DNA from: Lactococcus garvieae
Lineage (GTDB): Bacteria > Bacillota > Bacilli > Lactobacillales > Streptococcaceae
Length of the DNA stretch: 64,000 bases
Direction: 5' to 3'
NCBI RefSeq assembly: GCF_016758115.1
Contig: NZ_WIVG01000003.1
Location: 22,998-86,997, forward strand
The notes below the pieces were generated by a model. That model was not told the DNA's origin. It made no database searches and worked only from the letters and a program-made list of their open reading frames with translations. Both the position numbers and the translations under genes were made by a program. Below, in pieces: positions 56,315-64,000 of this stretch; within the stretch, counting starts at the first letter, position 1, and every line of letters begins with the position of its first letter.

Positions 56315-56917
56315 ATGACAGTTGAAAAAGCAATAGAAGTTTTAAAAGCAGGAGAGCTAGCTGTATTACCTACTGAGACAGTTTATGGTATATTTGCTGA
56401 TGCAACAAACGAAGCAGCTGTACAAAGATTGTATGCTGTAAAAGGACGCCCCGTTGATAAGGCACTAAACATGAATGTGGCAGACTACAATAAGATTTTG
56501 AAATACTCAATCCACCAACCTCCATATTTAGAAAAACTAGTGAAAACTTTTCTTCCAGGACCGTTGACGATTATTTTAGAAGCAAGTTCAGAAGTACCTG
56601 AGTGGATTCATGTTGGCAAGAGCACAGTAGGGTTTCGAATGCCTTCCGTCCGAGCAACACAAGAAGTGATTAAAGCTTTAGGTGTCCTAGTTGGGCCATC
56701 AGCAAACCTAACAGGAGCCCCTAGCCCACAATTTTATAATGAGTTAACGACAGATATCTTGGATAAAGCGGCAGTCTCTATTCAAGATGACAGTGTTTAC
56801 GGCCTAGATACAACTATTCTAGATCTTTCTACAGATAAACCCAAAATTTTACGACAAGGAGCGATTACAGCGAAAGAGCTCCTTGATGCAGTTCCAGAAT
56901 TATCTGAAATTGTTTAA
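56315..56917 (+). CDS. L-threonylcarbamoyladenylate synthase (Sua5/YciO/YrdC family)
   Basis: The 200-residue enzyme makes the threonylcarbamoyl-AMP used for t6A37 in ANN-decoding tRNAs. It has [16 protein letters not shown], the [13 protein letters not shown] segment and [13 protein letters not shown], all typical of the TsaC/YrdC fold. It lacks the extra Sua5 domain. The start is the ATG after GAGAGGAAATTATAAA, 27 codons inside the longest frame. It lies between prmC and glyA. Confidence 0.92.
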   Translation: MTVEKAIEVLKAGELAVLPTETVYGIFADATNEAAVQRLYAVKGRPVDKALNMNVADYNKILKYSIHQPPYLEKLVKTFLPGPLTIILEASSEVPEWIHVGKSTVGFRMPSVRATQEVIKALGVLVGPSANLTGAPSPQFYNELTTDILDKAAVSIQDDSVYGLDTTILDLSTDKPKILRQGAITAKELLDAVPELSEIV

Positions 56918-57027
56918 ACAAATCATTTGGTTCAGTCTTTTGCTTTAGATATAATGGAAGATGTACAAAAGTTGCGCCTTTATTAACAAAATTAGAGAGA
57001 GCAACGCATATGGCAAAGGAGACACAT

Positions 57028-58269
57028 ATGGAAATATATAATTTTGAAGCGCTTGATCCAGAACTTTGGACTGCTATTCATGCAGAAGAAACACGTCAAC
57101 AGGAGACGATTGAATTAATTGCTTCTGAGAATATCGTATCCCCAGCAGTACGTGCAGCGCAAGGATCTGTCTTAACCAATAAGTACGCAGAAGGTTATCC
57201 TGAAAAGCGTTACTATGGTGGAACAGAAGCTGTGGATGTGGTGGAAAATTTGGCTATTGAGCGTGCGAAAGCGCTTTTCCATGCTGAGTTTGCGAATGTG
57301 CAGCCGCACTCAGGCTCACAAGCCAATGCAGCAGCCTATATGGCACTCATAGAACCAGGAGATACTGTGCTAGGAATGGACTTGAATGCTGGTGGGCATT
57401 TGACTCACGGTTCACAAGTTAATTTTTCTGGCAAAATGTATAATTTCGTTTCTTACGGTCTTAATCCAGAAACAGAATTACTGGACTTTGAAGAAATTGA
57501 AGCACAAGCTGAAAAACATCGTCCATCACTTATCATTGCTGGAGCATCGGCTTACTCACGGATTATAGATTTTTCAAAATTCCGCGAAATTGCAGATAAA
57601 GTTGGTGCTAAATTGATGGTAGATATGGCTCACATCGCTGGTCTTGTGGCTACTGGACACCATCCAAGTCCACTCCCTTACGCAGATGTCGTGACTTCTA
57701 CAACACACAAAACCTTGCGTGGGCCACGCGGTGGTCTGATTCTCACAAATGATGCAGATTTGGCAAAAAAAATTAACAGTGCAATTTTTCCGGGTTTACA
57801 AGGTGGACCATTGGAGCATGTGATAGCGGCTAAAGCGATTGCTTTTAAAGAAGCCTTAGAGCCAGAATTTACAGATTATATCGGACAAGTGTTGAAAAAT
57901 ACAGCAGCTATGGCTGATGAGTTTAGACGAGCAGGTTTACACGTTGTTTCAGATGGAACAGATAATCATCTGTTTTTAGTGAAGGTAACAGAGTTAGGAA
58001 TTAACGGCAAAGAAGCGCAAAATCTTTTAGACACGGTCAACATTACGCTTAACAAAAATTCGGTTCCAGGAGAAAAACTCAGTCCTTTTGAAACGAGTGG
58101 TGTACGTATCGGAGCAGCAGCAATTACGAGTCGCGGGATGAAAGAAGAAGAAAGTCGTAAGATTGCTCAAATGATAGTTAAAGCATTGTCAAATAAAGAT
58201 AATGAAGTAACACTCCAAGAAGTACGTCAATTTGCATTAAATTTGACAAAGACCTTTCCTTTGGTCTAG
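57028..58269 (+). CDS. glyA: Serine hydroxymethyltransferase
   Basis: The 413-residue PLP enzyme makes glycine and methylene-tetrahydrofolate from serine. It has [14 protein letters not shown], the PLP lysine in [14 protein letters not shown], and [14 protein letters not shown]. The start is the ATG after AAAGGAGACACAT, six codons inside the longest frame. It is a single gene with a leader of about 110 nt after tsaC. Confidence 0.96.
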   Translation: MEIYNFEALDPELWTAIHAEETRQQETIELIASENIVSPAVRAAQGSVLTNKYAEGYPEKRYYGGTEAVDVVENLAIERAKALFHAEFANVQPHSGSQANAAAYMALIEPGDTVLGMDLNAGGHLTHGSQVNFSGKMYNFVSYGLNPETELLDFEEIEAQAEKHRPSLIIAGASAYSRIIDFSKFREIADKVGAKLMVDMAHIAGLVATGHHPSPLPYADVVTSTTHKTLRGPRGGLILTNDADLAKKINSAIFPGLQGGPLEHVIAAKAIAFKEALEPEFTDYIGQVLKNTAAMADEFRRAGLHVVSDGTDNHLFLVKVTELGINGKEAQNLLDTVNITLNKNSVPGEKLSPFETSGVRIGAAAITSRGMKEEESRKIAQMIVKALSNKDNEVTLQEVRQFALNLTKTFPLV

Positions 58270-58438
58270 AATATAGGTACAACTTTTTTAACAAGATTTC
58301 CACCAAAAAAAGAATAATATGAACAGTGATAAGTGGAGAGGTGGATATGCTAGAGAAGTTTTTAACATGGCAAGATGGCAAAAGTACAAACTGAAGTTAG
58401 AGTACGGCCATCAGAAAGAATGATTAGGTAATAGACAA

Positions 58439-59050
58439 ATGTTGAAAATTTTGAAGCTCTTTATCAAGCTCACACTACTTGTAGTAGTAGTTGGAGCAGT
58501 TTTTTATGCGCATAGAACTTATACAAATGTAAAAAATGTGATGAAGTATGAAAAGGCGGTTGATGCAACACTTAAAGCTCAAGGACTAGAAGGTGATACG
58601 AGGTTGGCGTTGGCCATTATTTATACAGAGACAAAAGGGAATGCAGCAGATGTTATGCAGTCAAGCGAAAGCTTAAATGGAGACCGAAACAGTATTTTAA
58701 CTGAAGACGAGAGCATACAGCAAGGTGTAGCAAATCTTTGCAAGGTTTTAGAGTATGCCGAAGATAAAAAAGTAGACATCTGGACAGGTGTGCAAGCTTA
58801 TAATTTCGGTCAATCCTATATAGACTATGTGGCTAAAAATGGCGGAAAAAACAATCTAGAATTGGCAGAGAAGTATTCGCGTACCGTTGTGGCTCCGAGT
58901 TTAGGAAATACAACAGGTGAAACCTATTATCATGTGACAGTGGATTCACTGATGAACAGTGGAGGAAAGCTCTATGTTAATGGTGGAAATATGTATTATG
59001 CAAATGAGGTCAAATGGCATTTGATGCTGCTCGATCTTTTCAATTGGTAG
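58439..59050 (+). CDS. Lysozyme-like exported protein (PvaA family)
   Basis: The 203-residue protein has one N-terminal span or signal (about 4-24) and a lysozyme-like domain with the likely catalytic Glu in ALAIIYTETKGNAADVMQSS and the LNGDRNSILTEDESIQQGV region. The family includes pneumococcal vaccine antigen A and acts on peptidoglycan or assists its turnover. A possible short ORF with a strong RBS lies just upstream (58348-58395). The gene follows glyA as in related genomes. Confidence 0.85.
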   Translation: MLKILKLFIKLTLLVVVVGAVFYAHRTYTNVKNVMKYEKAVDATLKAQGLEGDTRLALAIIYTETKGNAADVMQSSESLNGDRNSILTEDESIQQGVANLCKVLEYAEDKKVDIWTGVQAYNFGQSYIDYVAKNGGKNNLELAEKYSRTVVAPSLGNTTGETYYHVTVDSLMNSGGKLYVNGGNMYYANEVKWHLMLLDLFNW

Positions 59051-59390
59051 ACAGTAGAGCAGAGCATGGAAGCTGACCTATCCAACATGAGCTAAAATCT
59101 ATAAACTCAACACATTCAAAGACTAAAATGAACCATAAAGCAGACAAGAGAAACCTATATTTTTCGGTTCTGCTCAGTGGTTCATTTTTTTCATCCGTAG
59201 TTTATTCTGTAGAGAGCAGCGCAGATATGTGTCTGTCTGATATTCCCTTCCGAACTTATAAAAAAATCTCGCGAAATAAAAGTACACTGTAAGCAAGGCA
59301 ACCTGTATGAACTTCTAACCCAAGTGTCTGCTTAAAACTAAAATAAAATGGCAGTAAAATTTCATTTACCACCATGACGCATACAAAAAC
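59051..59390. other. Intergenic region between convergent genes, with terminator
   Basis: A long hairpin (AAAATGAACCA 59125-59135 with TGGTTCATTTT 59178-59188, followed by T residues) ends the lysozyme-like gene. A 54-codon open frame from 59129 lies within this hairpin region without an RBS and is not accepted. The rest (59200-59390) shows nothing clear. Confidence 0.6.
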
Positions 59391-59666
59391 TTAATATTTT
59401 ATATCAAAATTTTGAAAATCATCGAAGTCTGTAGTAAAGACATCAAGTTTAACAACAGAAGCAAAGGGAGTTGGACCTTGACGAAGTTTTTCTTCAAAGA
59501 TTTTTAATGTTTCTTGATTATCCGCTTGAACAAACAGTCCCACAGTACCGTCTGCATTGTTCCAAACACGTCCCTTAAGTCCCAGCTGCCGTGCGATAAG
59601 GACGGTTCCATAGCGAAAACCAACACCTTGTACCTGTCCGTGAGCAATTATTTTAACTTTGTACAT
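59391..59666 (-). CDS. Acylphosphatase
   Basis: The 91-residue enzyme hydrolyses acyl phosphates. It has the signature AHGQVQGVGFRYGT with the catalytic Arg and the GTVGLFVQADNQETL strand; the catalytic Asn is in VWNNADGTVG. RBS GAGGGAAG lies before the ATG on the minus strand. It stands divergent to the rRNA methyltransferase gene. Confidence 0.95.
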   Translation of the reverse strand: MYKVKIIAHGQVQGVGFRYGTVLIARQLGLKGRVWNNADGTVGLFVQADNQETLKIFEEKLRQGPTPFASVVKLDVFTTDFDDFQNFDIKY

Positions 59667-59759
59667 CGTTCTTCCCTCTGTAGGAAACTAAAATTTATTG
59701 AATAAGGCACATAAGTGCTCTTAGGTGCAGTGATAGATAGTATGGTATAATTATAACAA

Positions 59760-60488
59760 ATGGAAATTATAAGAGCAAAAGACAATAAAAAAATTAAGGC
59801 AGCGCGTAAGTTACTCACAAAGAAAAAATATCGTAAAAATTCTTATCTCATAGAAGGCTTTCACCTACTCGAAGAGGCTGTAAATTCTGGAGCTGAGATT
59901 TTGCAAATTTTTGTGGAAGAAGATAAGCACAAAGAAGTTGAACATCTGGATAAGGTTGTACTTGTCAGCTCGGAAGTCTTGAAGAGCTTGTCGGATACTG
60001 GAACACCTCAAGGAGTGGTTGCTGAAGTCGTGCGTAAAAAGGAGTATATTCAGCTTGATCAAGGAAAGTTCTTGGTTTTAGAAAACGTTCAAGATCCTGG
60101 AAATGTAGGCACGATGATTCGTACCGCTGATGCAGCAGGATTTTCAGCAGTTCTTTGTTTGGGAGACACAGCTGATGTTTATGCACCAAAAGTGATGCGG
60201 AGTATGCAAGGAAGCAACTTCCACATCCCAATCTGGCATATAAAAGATTTTACAGACTTACAAGCAGCCAATATTCCCCTTTATGTGACGAGTTTGTCAA
60301 AAGACTCTGTGAGTTACAAAGAACTATCAGTAGAAAAAAATTTTGCTTTAGTTATGGGAAATGAGGGATCAGGAGTAACCTCCACAGCAGTAAGTGCTGC
60401 AGATAAACTGATTCATATTGAAATGTTTGGCCAGGCAGAATCTTTGAATGTTGCTGTTGCTGCAGGGATTCTTATGTTTAGTTTATGA
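59760..60488 (+). CDS. TrmH/SpoU-family RNA 2'-O-methyltransferase
   Basis: The 242-residue SPOUT enzyme has the N-terminal substrate-binding part (AARKLLTKKKYRKNSYLIEG) and the trefoil-knot core with VLENVQDPGNVGTMIRTADA, LVMGNEGSGV and the closing AESLNVAVAAGILMF. It probably methylates rRNA (RlmB-like); the exact site is unknown. An extended -10 (TATAAT 59746-59751) lies 8 nt before the ATG with no RBS, so the transcript is leaderless or nearly so. Confidence 0.92.
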   Translation: MEIIRAKDNKKIKAARKLLTKKKYRKNSYLIEGFHLLEEAVNSGAEILQIFVEEDKHKEVEHLDKVVLVSSEVLKSLSDTGTPQGVVAEVVRKKEYIQLDQGKFLVLENVQDPGNVGTMIRTADAAGFSAVLCLGDTADVYAPKVMRSMQGSNFHIPIWHIKDFTDLQAANIPLYVTSLSKDSVSYKELSVEKNFALVMGNEGSGVTSTAVSAADKLIHIEMFGQAESLNVAVAAGILMFSL

Positions 60489-60496
60489 GAACAAAA

Positions 60497-60523
60497 AAGC
60501 TTGCGATTTATCGCAAGTTTTTA
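60497..60523. terminator. Bidirectional terminator between the methyltransferase and flavodoxin genes
   Basis: A GC-containing stem (CTTGCGA/TCGCAAG) with A and T runs outside serves both convergent genes. Confidence 0.8.
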
Positions 60524-60525
60524 TA

Positions 60526-60969
60526 TTACTGCACCTTAGCTGCCAATGTTTCAGCAAAAGCTTGAAGATTAATAATGTCCTCATCCTCAGCATTCAAATC
60601 AACCTTGACAGACTCCGCTCCCTTTTCAGCACCTGTGAGTGCAAATTGTTCTTCAAACATATCTACACAGATACAGAAATCATCATAAAAGGTATCACCT
60701 GAACCACAGACGCCAAAAACTTTTCCAGAAAGATCAACCTCTTTTAAGTCTTCATAGAAATCTACGATTTCGTCTGGTAGTTCACCATCGCCGTAAGTAT
60801 AAGTTGCAACGATACAAAGATCAGCATCTTCAAACTCATCGGCATCCACGGAGGTACATTCGTCTAGGTCTACATCAAGCCCCAACTCCTCCAATTTATC
60901 AGTAACAATTTCAGCAATTTCTTGTGTATTGCCAGTCATACTTGCATAAACTACTTTTGCTAAAGCCAT
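60526..60969 (-). CDS. Flavodoxin
   Basis: The 147-residue FMN protein has the phosphate loop YASMTGNTQEIAEI, the acidic composition of electron-transfer flavodoxins, and VCGSGDTFYDDFC. It carries electrons in place of ferredoxin. RBS GGGAG precedes the ATG on the minus strand. It is a single gene. Confidence 0.94.
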   Translation of the reverse strand: MALAKVVYASMTGNTQEIAEIVTDKLEELGLDVDLDECTSVDADEFEDADLCIVATYTYGDGELPDEIVDFYEDLKEVDLSGKVFGVCGSGDTFYDDFCICVDMFEEQFALTGAEKGAESVKVDLNAEDEDIINLQAFAETLAAKVQ

Positions 60970-61127
60970 TTTCTGCTCCCTTGTGAAATTTATATAACAA
61001 GATTATATCAAGAAATTCAAGAAAAATCAGCTTCCATGCATTTTTTCAGACTTTCTACCCCAGTACTTTTATGATAAAATAGGAGTATCATTGTGATTAG
61101 AGAAATATTTAGGAGAAGGTAAAAAGA

Positions 61128-61985
61128 GTGATTACATTAAAATCTCAACGTGAAATAGATCAAATGGATCGTGCGGGCTCTTTGCTCGCCAGTATTCATA
61201 TTGGTTTACGTGATTTGATAAAGCCCGGTATTGACATGTGGGAAATTGAAGAATATGTACGCAAGGTTTGCAAGGAAACAAATACCTTGCCGCTACAGAT
61301 TGGTGTCGATGGTTCAATCATGGATTATCCATATGCGACATGCTGTTCCCTTAATGATGAAGTTGCACATAGCTTTCCCCGTCATCTGAAGTTAAAAGAG
61401 GGTGATCTTATTAAGGTGGATATGGTGTTGGGCATGGTTGAAGATGGTTCCGTGGATGTTTCAAAGTTGGACTTTGATAATGTCGCTGAGATGAAAAAAT
61501 ATACAGTAGGTTTTAGCGGAGCTATCGCTGATAGTTGTTGGGCTTATGCGGTGGGCACGCCTTCAGAAGAAGTCAAAAATCTTATGGATGTAACCCGTGA
61601 ATGCCTCTATCTTGGCATTGAGCAAGCTGTTGTGGGCAATCGTATCGGTGATATTGGTGCGGCAATTCAAGAACATGCTGAAAGTCGTGGATACGGTGTT
61701 GTCCGTGATCTTGTTGGCCATGGGATGGGCCCAACATTTCATGAAGACCCGTTAGTTCCTCACTATGGTAAAGCAGGACGTGGTTTACGCTTACGTGAAG
61801 GAATGGTCTTAACTATCGAACCGATGATTAATACAGGAACATGGAAAATCGACACGGACATGGAAACAGGCTGGATGCATAAGACTTTAGATGGTGGCTT
61901 ATCCTGTCAGTTTGAACATCAGTTTGTCATTACCAAAGATGGTCCAGTTATTCTGACAAGTCAAGGCGAAGAAGGTACCTACTGA
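61128..61985 (+). CDS. map: Methionine aminopeptidase, type I
   Basis: The 285-residue metalloenzyme removes the initiator Met. The five metal ligands fall in LIKVDMVLG, a following Asp region, VGHGMGPTFHEDP, LTIEPMINTG and QFEHQFVI. The start codon is GTG with AGGAG about 12 nt upstream; the length agrees with lactococcal homologues. It lies 36 nt before the YihY gene. Confidence 0.94.
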   Translation: MITLKSQREIDQMDRAGSLLASIHIGLRDLIKPGIDMWEIEEYVRKVCKETNTLPLQIGVDGSIMDYPYATCCSLNDEVAHSFPRHLKLKEGDLIKVDMVLGMVEDGSVDVSKLDFDNVAEMKKYTVGFSGAIADSCWAYAVGTPSEEVKNLMDVTRECLYLGIEQAVVGNRIGDIGAAIQEHAESRGYGVVRDLVGHGMGPTFHEDPLVPHYGKAGRGLRLREGMVLTIEPMINTGTWKIDTDMETGWMHKTLDGGLSCQFEHQFVITKDGPVILTSQGEEGTY

Positions 61986-62021
61986 AAATTATGAAAATAA
62001 AAAGAAAGGAGAAAGTAGTGT

Positions 62022-62924
62022 ATGAAAGCTTTTTTTAAGCGGATTTTGTCCTGGCAACCCTTAAAAGATTTTATGAGCTTTTACAAAAGTTCAGAGCTGT
62101 CTCTATCAAGTATCGCCGTGGCTTATTACTTGCTTTTATCTATTTTTCCTTTACTTTTGATTTTTGCCAATCTCCTTCCCTTCTTAAATCTTGATGTAGA
62201 TTTGATATTGAATGTTCTGCGTGAGCAGATTCCCGAACAAATCTATGAAATGAGTGCGGGATTTATTCGGAATATTTTGGAGAATCCTAACACAGGTTTA
62301 CTTTCTGTCTCTGTTTTAGCCGGCTTTTGGACTTTTTCAAGAGCATTAGCTACCTTGCAGATGGCCATGAATAAAGCCTATGAAGTCTCGCAGCACCGTG
62401 ACTTCATCCTCAGCCGAATCACTGGGATGGTTGTGGGCTTAGGACTTATGACTTTACTCTCTTTGACGATCTTAATTTCGACATTTGGGCAGCTGGTGCT
62501 AGCCTACATACATGAGCATTTGTTTGCCTTTGACGATAGACTTTATCGCACCTTGCAAACAGCGACCTTGCCTGTTGTAATTATTATTGTATTTGTATCT
62601 TTGATTTTACTCTATTTTGTTTTACCCAATGTAAAGATACACAAGCTGAAATATATTATGCCAGGGACGATTTTTTCTACTCTGGTCCTAGTAGCCCTGC
62701 CTCACTTTTTCGGAGCTTATCTGGGCCGCGCTTTAAGCCAGATGAGTGACTTCAAGCTGGTCGGTTCTGTGCTCATTTTTGGTTTGATGATTTGGTTTAT
62801 ATTTATAGCAAAGGTTTTGATTGTGGGGACTGCTTTAAATGCAACTTATCAGAAAAAATCTTTTGGACAGATTGAAACCCGACGAGGAGAGATTGTGGCC
62901 TTTATCAGAGATATTAGAAAGTAA
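62022..62924 (+). CDS. YihY/BrkB-family membrane protein
   Basis: The 300-residue protein has six hydrophobic spans and the family pattern (SLSSIAVAYYLLLSIFPLLL, GFWTFSRALATLQMAMNKAY). The older annotation as ribonuclease BN is now considered wrong for this family. RBS AAAGGAGAAAG precedes the ATG. It is probably co-transcribed with map. Function is unknown. Confidence 0.9.
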   Translation: MKAFFKRILSWQPLKDFMSFYKSSELSLSSIAVAYYLLLSIFPLLLIFANLLPFLNLDVDLILNVLREQIPEQIYEMSAGFIRNILENPNTGLLSVSVLAGFWTFSRALATLQMAMNKAYEVSQHRDFILSRITGMVVGLGLMTLLSLTILISTFGQLVLAYIHEHLFAFDDRLYRTLQTATLPVVIIIVFVSLILLYFVLPNVKIHKLKYIMPGTIFSTLVLVALPHFFGAYLGRALSQMSDFKLVGSVLIFGLMIWFIFIAKVLIVGTALNATYQKKSFGQIETRRGEIVAFIRDIRK

Positions 62925-62963
62925 GATGTACTGCTTCTCAAAAGTTGAACAAATAATTTAAAT

Positions 62964-63005
62964 AAGGGATTTGGCTCTCTATAGTACAGAGCGAAGTCCT
63001 TTTAG
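62964..63005 (+). terminator. Rho-independent terminator of map-yihY
   Basis: A stem of about 12 bp (62966-62978 with 62988-63000, one mismatch and one G-U pair) with a 9-nt loop is followed by T residues. Confidence 0.75.
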
Positions 63006-63065
63006 TTTTAATACGTGTATTCATACGAGTAATAAAATAAAGTCATAACTTAATTCCATAGAAAA

Positions 63066-63104
63066 ACACCCCTAATGCTAGATTCTGTCTAACGTTAGGG
63101 GTGT
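63066..63104 (-). terminator. Rho-independent terminator of the gtrA-like gene
   Basis: A 10-bp perfect stem (63066-63075 with 63095-63104) has a T5 run on the minus strand, 30 nt after the stop of the minus-strand gene. Confidence 0.8.
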
Positions 63105-63133
63105 AGAATATCACTTAAACGGGGCATTTGTCT

Positions 63134-63589
63134 TTAGACTTTGGATTTTTTTCGAAAAACAATGAATTTAGAGTAAAAGTAATTCAAAATGATGTTAAGG
63201 ATTTGAATTGCGAGTGAAAGCACAAGAACCACAACTGTTTTTTTAAGGTGAAGGAGGTTCATCAAGATTTCTGGATGCGTATCGATAAACCACCATTTAA
63301 GAAAGATAGCCAGAAGCATGAAGAACAGACGGCCAGCAGCAAAGTTAAGAAAATCAAGAAAAATATGATTTGATTGATGCTTAAAAACCCAGATTTTGTT
63401 TGTAAAAAAAGCAAAAATGATGCTGACAATCTGACCGATAGCCTCAGAAATTGCACCAGCATTTATTCCAGGTTGGTTAAGCAGGTAGAAACTTGCTTGC
63501 ATAAAGACGTAGTAAACCAGAGTGGTCAAGACACCAAAGACCAGATAGGTAAAAGCCTCGGTTTTTACGAAGTTTTTAAGTTTTTCCAT
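63134..63589 (-). CDS. GtrA-family membrane protein
   Basis: The 151-residue protein has four hydrophobic spans with the GtrA pattern (TYLVFGVLTTLVYYVFMQA, later FFTNKIWVFKHQ). GtrA-like proteins are linked with movement of lipid-linked sugars for wall polysaccharides or teichoic acid decoration. It is a single gene; the partner glycosyltransferase is not in the window. Confidence 0.9.
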   Translation of the reverse strand: MEKLKNFVKTEAFTYLVFGVLTTLVYYVFMQASFYLLNQPGINAGAISEAIGQIVSIIFAFFTNKIWVFKHQSNHIFLDFLNFAAGRLFFMLLAIFLKWWFIDTHPEILMNLLHLKKTVVVLVLSLAIQILNIILNYFYSKFIVFRKKSKV

Positions 63590-63679
63590 AGCACCCTATT
63601 TTAACAAAATTCTCCTGTTTTTGCTAGGAGCTATTGAGAAAGTTCTCACGTTAATTCCCCTTTCTTTAGCAAGCTGTGT

Positions 63680-63691
63680 TATAATAAAGCT
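63680..63691 (+). promoter_or_regulatory. Extended -10 of the DUF3272-like gene, leaderless transcript
   Basis: TG-T-TATAAT (TATAAT 63680-63685) ends 6 nt before the ATG, so transcription should start at the start codon. Confidence 0.6.
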
Positions 63692-63871
63692 ATGTTAAAA
63701 TCACGATTTTACTCTTTTATACTTGGGACAATTATTGAAGCATGGATTTTCTCCATCTCCTTTTTTGCAGCCCAATGGTTTTGGTTCTTTATTGCGAGTT
63801 TTCTTCTGGGGCGTAGGATTTATGTGGCCTACAAGGTGGATAAGTTTGTCAAGCTCAGTAATATCAAATGA
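63692..63871 (+). CDS. Small membrane protein, DUF3272-like
   Basis: The 59-residue protein has two hydrophobic stretches (FILGTIIEAWIFSISFFA and WFWFFIASFLLG), then a basic tail (RRIYVAYKVDKFVKLSNIK). Layout and size resemble the DUF3272 proteins of lactococci and streptococci; this is from memory of the family. A strong extended -10 lies 6 nt before the ATG, so the mRNA is probably leaderless. Confidence 0.6.
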   Translation: MLKSRFYSFILGTIIEAWIFSISFFAAQWFWFFIASFLLGRRIYVAYKVDKFVKLSNIK

Positions 63872-64000
63872 TGGAATTTGTCCATTGTTTTTTTTATATT
63901 CTATGAGGAGAGGTTTGCCTCTCTTTTTATTTTCATGAAGATATCGTTTTGAATTTGCTAAGAAAAAGATTACAATAACATTATATAATATGTATATTGT

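Noticed and set aside
58348..58395. 15-codon ORF with a strong GGAGAGGTGGAT site before the lysozyme-like gene
   Set aside because: The RBS is good but there is no motif, no second copy and no clear link with the downstream start; not enough to call a gene.
59129..59293. 54-codon plus-strand open frame after the lysozyme-like gene
   Set aside because: It begins inside the terminator hairpin and has no RBS.

Overview
The window looks like a chromosome segment of a low-GC member of the Streptococcaceae, most probably a Lactococcus close to the L. garvieae group. The basis is gene content and order: pepX next to glpF, a methionine T-box before metQNI, recR-ddl-murF beside pbp2b, tdk-prfA-prmC-tsaC-glyA, and a five-gene peptide ABC transporter with a CodY-type box. 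The species is inferred. No rRNA, tRNA, CRISPR array or intact insertion sequence was found.

Layout. 1-14 kb: an oxidoreductase, a 1712-residue LPXTG-like surface adhesin, an M28 peptidase-like membrane protein, a SHOCT-domain membrane protein, pepX, then a TasA-like exported protein gene with an unusual leader. 14-19 kb: a small unknown protein, glpF, and T-box-metQNI. 19-30 kb: an organophosphate transporter, XRE and LysR regulators, gpmA, pbp2b, a TDT transporter with a divergent LysR gene, a lipase-like hydrolase, recR and ddl. 30-39 kb: a CsoR/CstR-type repressor, murF, the peptide transporter and a PAP2-like protein. 39-42.6 kb: an AT-rich accessory island with a decayed secreted-protein gene, small peptides, a new secreted protein and a private ABC exporter. 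42.9-46.3 kb: prfC and a DEAD-box helicase. 46.3-52.6 kb: a second accessory region with a small Cys peptide, a PepSY protein, SipW, a second TasA-like protein, a truncated Lon-like protease, a truncated effector-binding protein and its divergent WYL regulator. 53-64 kb: housekeeping genes from tdk to gtrA.

The most interesting content is a split SipW/TasA-type export system. The long TasA-like gene (12255-14028) is broken at a C6 tract and is restored in silico by removing one C. The SipW-type signal peptidase gene (48044-49113) is broken at a G5 tract and is restored by adding one G. Before the TasA-like gene lies a short ORF that begins after a C7 tract, contains eight CAACA repeats and ends inside the loop of a transcription-terminator hairpin. 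Changing the repeat number would move the stop codon before, into or beyond the hairpin. Together this suggests a phase-variable matrix or fibre system switched at several levels, although sequencing error has not been excluded for the two frameshifts.

A second hidden signal is a pair of very short unannotated peptides (40309-40404 plus; 46959-47042 minus). They share the start M-x-x-A-K and the spacing Cys14-x-Pro16-x4-Cys21, and both have strong ribosome binding sites. They may be signalling peptides or bacteriocin-like peptides. Other notable points are several leaderless transcripts, a junction where two convergent genes both lost their 3' ends, a G7 tract just after the lipobox of the peptide-binding lipoprotein, and an M28-like protein lacking the expected catalytic Glu.
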